Shown here: positions 56,093 through 64,000 of the stretch, piece after piece
Layout of the letters: the number at the start of each line of letters is the position of its first letter
How positions within the stretch are numbered: position 1 is the stretch's first letter
Origin: Hemileia vastatrix
Taxonomy: Eukaryota; Basidiomycota; Pucciniomycetes; Pucciniales; Zaghouaniaceae
Reading direction: 5' to 3'
Length of the DNA stretch: 64,000 nucleotides
Assembly: GCA_030280995.1 (NCBI GenBank)
Contig: JASXTE010000007.1
Location: forward strand, 6,227,501 to 6,291,500
Program-made: the position numbers and the translations under genes
Notes under the pieces: generated by a model
Seen by the model: only the letters and a program-made list of their open reading frames with translations
Databases searched by the model: none
Told to the model about the DNA's origin: nothing

Positions 56093-58552
56093 CTAGAACT
56101 TCCGGAGAAGACTCATGGTCATAAGAGATATTGCTATTACAGTCACCAGAGGAATCCTCATGATCAGCTTGAGTATTTTCAGATTCCTCAGATTGATCAA
56201 CAAGATGAATTTTCTTGTCCCAAATATGTTCCTTCTGCCCTGATTTTTTACATTTAAAATAAGTTTTTGTTTCATATTTCTTTGGTGCAACTGGGGCAGA
56301 AGGATTACCAGTTTGTCTGGAAGTTTTGTGGAAGGCTTTTGATGGTCATGATAAGATTTAACAGGATAATTCCTTGGTTCATATTTATGATTTAGTAGGG
56401 CTTCATTACAGATATTAATAAAGAAAGAATTCTCTCTCACATGCTCAGTCCTTGCCACAATCAAATCTCTTAGAGAATTTGGTAATCTGTAGAGAATCTT
56501 ATCTCTCCAAACATCATAATGCATTTTAGGATCCATGGCTCTAAGAATTTTTGTAATTTTCATAAAAAAACAATAGGTTTTTCAGGGGAGGAGGATGCAT
56601 ATTTAGCATTCTCATATAATCTCTTCTGGGCAAGCCTGAATTTGGAACCACCAAATTGATTTTCAATCAATTTTTTCCACTCTTTCCAAGTATAATGTTG
56701 ATTGTCCAGTAAGACAAATTCATAGCACTTTAAAGCTTCATTTGAAAAAAAAGAAATTAATTTAGAGAAAATTTCTTCATCTGGTAATTTTTAAGAGTTT
56801 TTCAGATTATCAATTCTATGAACAAAGTGTTGCTAGTCAGATGAATAGTCACCATCAAAAGTGGGATATTTATCCAGTTTGGGCCAATTTTTCTGGCTAC
56901 TGGGATGGTCCATCTTTTGATTTGAATTATTTAACATTAATAATTCTTAAAGTTTAGCCAGGTGTTCAGAAATTTCATTATTTACAGAAACAGCTGTTTC
57001 ATGACCATTAAAACATTTTTTTCTAGTAGAAAAAGATTTTACAGACTCATTGGTAGTTTGTTTAATGGCTGAAATATGGGGAAGAAAAGAGCTTCTTTGT
57101 TCAGGCTCTTTTCCTTTATTTTTATGCAGCTGATGGGAAGCATTTTCATCCACACCAAAATGACTGATGGTTAAGGCTGAAAATTTTTCCTGTAGGCCAG
57201 ACAAATAATTTCTTATCCTTGGAATTTCAGACAGCTGGTCATTTATCTTTGCAAGTGATGAAACATTTCTGTCCTAAAAAACTGTGTGTTTGGTAGTCAG
57301 AGCTTGGAAATCATTTTTCAGCATTTTCAACTCACTGTGTAGAGACTTAATTTCACTTTTAAATGAATAATTCTCCTCAATAAGGGGTTTAAATTCACTC
57401 AAGGTTTTATGAAGATGAATATTTCTATCTGAGATAGCTCTGTGATCACTTCTTATTTGTTTTTGTTGGCTAAGAATAATATTCAAAGTTTCTTTAATTT
57501 TAAAATAAGCTGTATCTTTTACAGAAGAACTCACTTTACAATGTAAATGAAAATTATTCAATCTATAACTTTCATGTACTAATACATCTCTCAAATTTTT
57601 GTCTTTTACAACATTAAAATCAAGGGTATCTTTCAATATATCCTCAGAAGTTTTCTCAAGCAAGGTATAGACCTCAGGGGAAACAGAACCATTTTTAATT
57701 GCAAGAGAAGGATTAATTAAAGAAGTAGAAGTCAAATGTAAAGGTTCATCAAATGATAATTTACTAATTACATCATTAGGGCTTCTCATCAAAGAAATTT
57801 GTCTTTTTATGGGTTTAACTGTTCTTTCACCATGATCCACAATATTACCTGTGGAAGAATATTTGTTATTATACATACCAACATGTTAATCAAACAAATT
57901 ACTTACCATTGCAAGGGAGGAAATTTCCTCTGTGCCTTCTTTCCTCTGCCTCCCTGATAAGGATGGGCCTGAGGAGATGGATGGTAGGTTGGTGTCCTAG
58001 ATGGGCCAGGGTGTTGAGCTTCTGGCTTCTAAACATTCTGTTGGTAATGGTTCATTAGGTAATCCCACTTCCACTGTTCCAATTACAGAGTGCTTTGATT
58101 TTGAGTGAAAGAGCTGGGTGCCTGATGGGGCTGAGGCTGGGAAAGGAGGAGGTTGAAACTGCTTGTGATTTAATAGCTCCTGCATCTGTTACCAGTGTGT
58201 GCCTAATCTTGACTTGTATTTCATGATTTCTGCCTTCAGTTATTTTATTTGGGTGGACAGGTTGTTTATTTTTTGTGTCAGAGGGATCTTTTTTATTCTT
58301 ATACCCTTTAGAGGATTTTCCTAATTTATCTGAGGTTTTAATTCTTTCAGAGTAGTTTGGTGAGGGGGTTTTGCCACTTCTCCTGAAATTTCTACGTCCT
58401 GAAGGGTATGAAGGTTGTTTGTTAGCTGAAAAACTCTTGTAAGTTAATTTTGAAGAACCTACAGATTCATTATCAACATCCACTTCAATTTCATCCACAT
58501 GCAGATTATCCATTCTGTTTGTCAAACTACTGGAAATTAAAACTGTGAACAA
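56093..58552 (-). pseudogene. Element 3 gag
   Basis: Reads from the region of 58552 with basic, Ser/Lys-rich sequence (SYPSGRRNFRRSGKTPSP). It shifts frame near 58190, then runs in one phase through long helical segments (57876-57274 and 57204-56947) likely to form coiled coils. After another shift come the capsid region (KLDKYPTFDGD, KKLIENQFGGSKF) and MHYDVWRDKILYRLPNSLRD near 56520. A zinc knuckle corresponding to that of element 2 is degenerate (YFKCKKSGQKEHIW). An apparent intron at 57849-57906 is better read as in-frame coding. The ATG at 58511 (MDNLHVDE) is a plausible start. Confidence 0.72.
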
Positions 58553-59196
58553 ATTATCAAAATGATTTTAATGATTCAAATTAGTATTTTCAAAAAAAAA
58601 AGTAATCAAATGATTTTATAAAAAAAATAAAAATTTAAATTTTATTTAAAAATCAATTAACAAAAAATTTAATACAAAAAACATGTAATTACAAATTATT
58701 TTGTTAATAAATAAAAATAATTATTATGGGATCAACCAAATAGGTATAATAATTTAACCAAAAAATATATTGGTAATATTGGGGCTAAGAGCTGAGTACT
58801 ATTATGGTCAACCAATAAATCAAAAAAAAATTCTAAAAAATTAAGTTAGTAATTTATTAAATATTTTAATGATCCTCTAGGACTAAGAGTATAACTCCAT
58901 TGTGGTCAACTAAGAAAAAAATTTATTTAAAAAAATATAGATCACATACACTCAGTGACTCAGAAAAATAGCCAAGTCACTGTTATTGCAATAAAAATTT
59001 AATAATAGAGTTGATAGGTGCAAAGGTTTACTTACTATAGTGATTGAGAAATCACCTTAAAATATATATGCAATAATATTATATAAATCAAATAGGTCAA
59101 ACCCAAGTTAGAAAAATGGTTGTGGAAAAAATTTGACTTTTTTGGGCAAGGTGGTCTGTGTGTCAAGTCTATTGTCCAAAGTCGTTGTTGTTGTTT
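58553..59196 (-). other. Element 3 leader
   Basis: Non-coding. It contains two related blocks: GGGCTAAGAG-TATTATGGTCAACCA at 58782-58826 and GGACTAAGAG-CATTGTGGTCAACTA at 58880-58912. The second block also survives in the element 2 leader. Confidence 0.55.
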
Positions 59197-59209
59197 GGAA
59201 AGGTCCCCA
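59197..59209 (-). promoter_or_regulatory. Element 3 primer binding site
   Basis: In element orientation TGGGGACCTTTCC begins two bases after the LTR. The tRNA is not identified. A degenerate equivalent stands at 33549 in element 2. Confidence 0.55.
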
Positions 59210-59211
59210 GT

Positions 59212-60496
59212 TGTCAACAAGTTGTCTAGAGGAGGGATAAGAAGAGGAAAGGAAAAGGAGGAGGATGAAGAAAGGAAAAAAAAACTTAAAGAGAATAATA
59301 AAAAGAAATAAATGAAATATATGAAAGAATATATAGAGTATTTAAGGGGGGTGCAACAACAACTTTTGGGACTATTGGCAAGACAAAATTAATTGTTTCA
59401 AAAAAGGTATTATGATCAAGTAAGTATTTTTTTTCATTCTGCTTAAATAAAAACTACAACTACTAATAGACTTAAAGCAACCTTATGTTATTTATAGAAT
59501 ATTTTTTATAGGACTTGTGGTGTCACAAAAATATAGTAATAAAAGTATATAAATTTGTATAAGTAATGTAGTGATGGCAGCTAAAGGGGACTTCCAAGGC
59601 CTTTTTATAGGTAAGAAGACCTCTGAAGTGCCATAATAGTGTATATAAAAAATAATAAAAATGCTAAACAAGAAGACAAGAGAATATAACTAAAACATAG
59701 AAATTAAGAGAAAAACATGAAACAATATACTAAACCTGTGAGTAAGTAACCAAATTTTTAACCATAAGTTCCCAAAACAATTAATTAAAATAATTTGTAT
59801 CTAAGTAAGTCTCAAACATAAGAACTGCAAGTAAAATAATCTAAAACAGGTACTACAGTGAGATGTAAAGGGTTTAATTAAAACAAATAAAATTATTTTC
59901 ACGCAAAAATTCATGTAATCAACTTAATCCAGTATAAAGCAAAATTAATTAATTGTTTTAACTATGTAATTAATTCAATAACTAGTTTAAATGAACCAAA
60001 TAATTAATTTAATGATATTTCTAATTTAAAGTGAGAATTTGAATACCATCTTAGTAAATAAGTGTTTTAACATATTTAATAATTTCACTGACACAATTAA
60101 GGGTAAAAAAAGCGCCCAATATTATTTTTTAAAAAGATATGTAAGGCTTTATTTAATATATTTATTTAATTACATCATAAGTTAATTTTACAATTATAAT
60201 TATAATATATGTTTATAATTACTTAATTATTAATTTATATCTATTAAATACATAAAAATGCGCCATAATTTATAGAATATAATATATTTCATGCTTAATT
60301 TAAATGTATAAATAATTTATATAATAATAAAATTAATATAATACTTATTTTACTTATATTTAATAAGATACTTATATAATTTTAATGTGCAATAAAATAT
60401 TAATTTATACACATAACATGCATATTTTTACACCCTCTTTCAGGTCCAATAAATTAACATAACATTCTCTGGGCTCCTGGTACAGCCTGGCTGACA
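59212..60496 (-). repeat. Element 3 5' LTR
   Basis: 1285 bp. In plus orientation it starts TGTCAACAAGTTGTCTAG and ends CAGCCTGGCTGACA. Confidence 0.85.
59602..59609 (-). promoter_or_regulatory. Element 3 5' LTR TATA box
   Basis: CCTATAAAAAGG in element orientation, at the same place as the LTR TATA boxes at 16565 and 28073. It is repeated in the other LTR at 51484-51491. Confidence 0.55.
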
Positions 60497-60501
60497 CATA
60501 T

Positions 60502-61055
60502 CCACCTGAAAAACAACTTAAAATTCTACTTTGAATGGGAAATTCATACTTGATCAAGAAAAGTAATTATTTTAATTATAGGACATGAGTTTAGTTCCTG
60601 GGGAAAAATTAAAAAAATCCTCACATGAAATTTATTAGAGCCTTAAATACTTGTATTTCACTTTATCAACCCAAGTTAAAATATTTCCTTTTTTAACTGT
60701 TCTTTTTTCTTATTTTCTTATTTTCTTTTTCCTTTTATAGTTTTTGGTATGAATTTGTCTCACCACATGTATATATAAATAAAACAAGATTATGGCCATA
60801 TAAGGAGGAATATAAATGTGAGAAAAGGGGGTTTTCTAAAAAAATAAATTTTTTATAACCAGTTAAAATCAACAAATTTTTGTTATCTACAACTCTTAAA
60901 GTAATAAAAATAAATATGTTACTATTAAAAGTCACTTTTACTGTCACAGTGTTATCAAATGTTATTAATTCTTGAAACTAAAGTATTATATAAATTTATT
61001 AAGGATAATTTAGCATCAGTACCTCCATTTTTCCCTGATAGATTTTTTAGTCAAA
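60502..61055. other. AT-rich sequence, no gene seen
   Basis: Nothing recognisable. The frame 60735-60947 is low-complexity. Confidence 0.4.
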
Positions 61056-61980
61056 CCTATAGTACTAGCTATAGGCCTTGAACAAGGGATTTGGAGAAAA
61101 ACTGAGAAAAAACCCCTGTCTCTTTGAGAAATACAAGGTGAGATTAATTTTCTACATCAAATTGAAGAATTTTACAATACCCCTTCCAGAAAATTTATTG
61201 ACTTCTTTAAAAGTCTAGAAAGTAGCCCAGATGACTACAAATAAAACAAACCTGAAATACAGAGAAAATCCACACCAGAAACCAAAACACAGTGCAATTT
61301 TTTCACAGAAAAACATCAATTATTCTTGATTCAGTTTACAAAGCTACACCAGAGATACCAGTTACAAGAGTTGATATCCAATGAAGAACTAACATTGCAG
61401 AATCACAGTCACTTATTGCCAAAAAAAGAGCAAAAAATTAGCAAGAAAAAGTGATCTAATTATCATATGGTTTTATGATCAATAGAGTTGTCTCAGACTG
61501 TCTTCTTCAGTATGTACACACAGAACCACATTAAACTATAAAATACAGCTGAAAAATTGACTATACTACCAACAAAATTACATTTAAAACCAATAAAACT
61601 ATGAGAACATTAGAAAACACCTTAAACCTCAAAATATGTTAAAAATTAATCATGACATAAAATATAAAGAAAAATTAGATTTTTAAAATGGTTCTTAGAA
61701 ATTAACCATAACACTTAAGTATATCCCAAAAATACAAAAATCAGAAATCAACAGTTCCAAAAGAGCCTTTAAAACCCAAAATCAAAAAAATATCAACAAG
61801 AACTGAAATATAGAAAAAGACCAGTGCTATACAATGATAATAGAAAAATCCTCAGGGCTCAAATGTTCAGCCCAGGAATCCAGAAAATAATGTAAAATAC
61901 CCAATTTAAGTATACCTGACACCCCCAAAATTAAACCAACTACCAAAACAACACCAAATAACCTGCACAAAGGCAATACT
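61056..61980 (-). mobile_element. Decayed LTR of the element 1 family
   Basis: CCTATAGTACTAGCTATAGG and AAGGGATTTGGAGAAAAAC, then CAGACTGTCTTCTTCAGTATG and ACACCAAATAACC, follow the order of the inverted LTR at 25105-26187 with many substitutions. Ends and target duplication are no longer recognisable. Confidence 0.7.
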
Positions 61981-62859
61981 ATTTTTTATATTCCATAATG
62001 TGAGAAAAATAAATAAAGCTCCAGTGAGTCACTTCCTCACTAAAGTATTTCTTTTTTTATTCCAAAAGTGAATAATAAAAATTCACATCACCCAAATTAT
62101 TATAATGGCCAGTGACCACAAAAATTTCCTGGGATTCTCTTGAAAATACTAGTTCCTCAATCTATTTTCAATTAAAGAGTAACTCAAATTTAATTTCATG
62201 GGAGCTGGAACTCTCAGCATTCACTTCTCAGTTTTCTAAGAAAATCTACAGCTGATCTAAAATTGAATCAAATTAAATGTTGGGACTAGCACCTACTATC
62301 AGGTTCTTGAGAATAATTATTTCTGAGGCTCTTTCAACAATGATACTTGCAATGTTTTCCCCAAAAAGTTTTTAGACTTAAATTAGAAACAGCTAAAGTA
62401 GGTCTTCAAAACAAAAAGATCAGAGAATTGAAAAACTAATACAGATTCATTAGCTACATGTATCTCACCTTGAAAAGTTTGTAAATGTGCCCAAAAAACC
62501 TACATATTCACTTTTGTATGTCTAATAGGTGTTTCATAAGCACTACTCACTGAAAAATACAATTAAAATTGGCACTTGAAAGCTTTCATTGAACTGTTGA
62601 ATATTGGAAGAGGATTTTGGGGAAAGATAAATCAAGTTTTGAAATAAGTAATACTAATTTTTTGACTTGGTAATGAATGCTAAGGAAAAATGATTAAAGT
62701 GTGTATTGATCTTATCTTAAGGAGTGGTAAAGCCTTGTTTTATGATATGGAGTGTATTTCAAAACACTGAAAACTCTCCACTATTTATCTATCACTCCCA
62801 ATCTATAGTAGATAATTTTTACCAAAAAACCCGTTTTTCTTTATTACAGTTTCAACGTA
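61981..62859. other. AT-rich sequence, no gene seen
   Basis: No frame recognised. It could hold a very diverged Tet-like remnant, given what follows, but I see no motif. Confidence 0.35.
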
Positions 62860-63306
62860 ATTGAAAAAATAACTTACCTGGAGAGATGAGTTTAGAAAAA
62901 AATTGACTTCAAATTGTTTGAGGGATGCAAGAAGAGAGGAGGAAATAGATATGAGTGATGAAGGAAAAAAAGAATGACTTAAAAAGTATGCAATTGCAGA
63001 AAATATGTGATTTCAAGTTGAGTTGATGAAGGAAAAGAAAGAGACTTAAAGAAAAGAGACTTTAACTGAAAATTCAAAATCAAAGTCAATATGAAAAAAA
63101 ACATTCCAAGTGATTGAGTGAACATTATATCTGGGATTATGAACAATATTTTTCCCCCTTTGGTTGATGTAATGCTTTTTGGAATGAATCAACATATAAG
63201 CAAAAGTGTTTTCCAAATAAGAGTCAGAATCCAAGTAAGAAGTTGAAGATAAAGAAATAACATTCATAGTTGACCCAAGTCTCTTCCTATTAGAGGGGTG
63301 CTTCAT
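62860..63306 (-). mobile_element. Third Harbinger/Tet remnant
   Basis: On the minus strand 63306-63046 is an 86-codon frame starting with ATG whose N-terminus (MKHPSNRKRLGSTMN, then LDSDSYLE and KKHYINQRG) lines up loosely with the transposase start at 10309. Directly after it, 63035-62860 inverted matches 7440-7605 of Harbinger element 2, including ATCCCTCAAACAATTTG and CTCTCCAGGTAAGT. In element 2 these two pieces lie on opposite strands, so this copy is rearranged. The transposase similarity alone is weak. Confidence 0.4.
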
Positions 63307-64000
63307 TGTTGTTGGTTGAAGGCTTAGGTGATGAGGGAAGTGGAAATTTTCACCAAATTAGCAGGGGTGTGTGTAGATAGAAAAAAAACCTTAGGTTCTC
63401 ACCACCAAATGTAAGTGGCCTAGATTTAAGAGTGATATAGGGATGGCATCAGCATTTATATTTCATATTAATTTATTAAAAATAAATCATGAGTGTGATG
63501 AGTTTCAGACCGGGAATTAGGAATAGAAATTGGATTATAAGAGGTAAAATAGTGCAGTATTGTGCATTTCTTATCCACTAGCCCTTGGGGTAGTGTATAA
63601 GAATCTTCCAAAATTAATAATTTCTGATCTGGGGAAATAGAAATCCTGACCCCTAATTGTGGATGCCTTAATGTTCATACCCCCTAGTTTGAGAAATAGC
63701 CTCCCATTAAATTTACTTGGATTGATTAAATTTCATGTCATAATTTGCTTTTTTCCCTTAGCAAATGTGATGGTAGTAGGTTAATTCCCATTAATTCCAA
63801 ATAAATTTCATAATGAAGAAAATTATTTTGATGATTTTACGTGTAAGTAAATATTCATAATTATAATTTTTTTTTGGAAAAATGAATTTGAACTGTTCAT
63901 TCCTATGGGGTTGATAGATTCAGTTCTTGGTTACTGTCATTATGATAAGGGAGAAGGTGAATATAAGATCAGGATGTAGAATAAAAAAAAGAAGGGATAG
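63307..64000. other. AT-rich sequence, no gene seen
   Basis: No supported feature up to the window end. Confidence 0.4.

Larger units (their letters stand above)
51097..60496 (-). mobile_element. Element 3: complete Ty3/Gypsy chromovirus, minus strand
   Basis: 9400 bp with LTRs at both ends and an exact duplication CATAT (51092-51096 and 60497-60501). In element orientation: 5' LTR, primer site, leader, gag, protease, reverse transcriptase, RNase H, integrase with chromodomain-like tail, 3' LTR. The two LTRs align along their length with scattered substitutions and small indels, so insertion is not recent. It belongs to the same lineage as element 2. No nested insertion. Confidence 0.88.

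Noticed and set aside
57849..57906. Apparent 58-bp spliceosomal intron (GTAAGT...CAG) in element 3 gag
   Set aside because: The stretch reads in the same phase as both flanks with a single TAA, whereas splicing would break the frame. It is better taken as ordinary coding sequence.

Overview
This is a very AT-rich eukaryotic window made almost entirely of transposable elements. It most likely comes from a rust fungus (Pucciniales), for three reasons: the mix of Ty3/Gypsy lineages, HARBI1-type transposases together with Tet-like 2OG-Fe(II) dioxygenase relics, and long AT-rich LTRs beginning TGTCAGCC. This taxonomic call is inference. I see no intact single-copy host gene, no rRNA or tRNA gene and no CRISPR array. 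Every coding region carries stops or frameshifts, so all are annotated as pseudogenes or element remnants.

Left part (1-18.8 kb). A ~200-bp MITE is followed by a decayed PIF/Harbinger element (about 1564-4380) with a HARBI1 transposase relic and a convergent Tet/JBP-like dioxygenase relic. A hairpin-rich spacer comes next, then a second Harbinger/Tet remnant split by a solo LTR (6016-10928, TSD GACAT). That LTR is itself split by a well-bounded 3.7-kb Harbinger element (6885-10617), which again has convergent transposase and Tet-like relics. An inverted copy of the same LTR lies at 13504-14681 (TSD GGATT). A further solo LTR lies at 15795-16951 (TSD GTGAT).

Middle (18.8-49.7 kb). One old chromovirus-like element ('element 2', 18840-49671, TSD GAATC/GAATT) has been inflated from about 9 kb to 31 kb by nested insertions. 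Element 1 (19566-33456, Lys-tRNA-type primer site, integrase still open) sits in its 5' LTR and itself carries two solo LTRs. Element 4 (34015-40974, chromodomain Ty3/Gypsy) sits in its 5' leader. Two solo LTRs sit in its 3' LTR. Element 4 keeps what looks like a -1 ribosomal frameshift signal at its gag/pol junction. Elements 1 and 4 each have an antisense open frame at the 3' end.

Right part (49.7-64 kb). There is another ~200-bp MITE, then a complete minus-strand element 3 (51097-60496, TSD CATAT, both LTRs) of the same lineage as element 2. A decayed inverted LTR of the element-1 family and a third Harbinger/Tet remnant close the window.

The most unusual signals are the repeated pairing of a Harbinger transposase with a Tet-like dioxygenase, the candidate frameshift signal, a 22-bp unit dispersed through element 1, and the antisense 3' frames.
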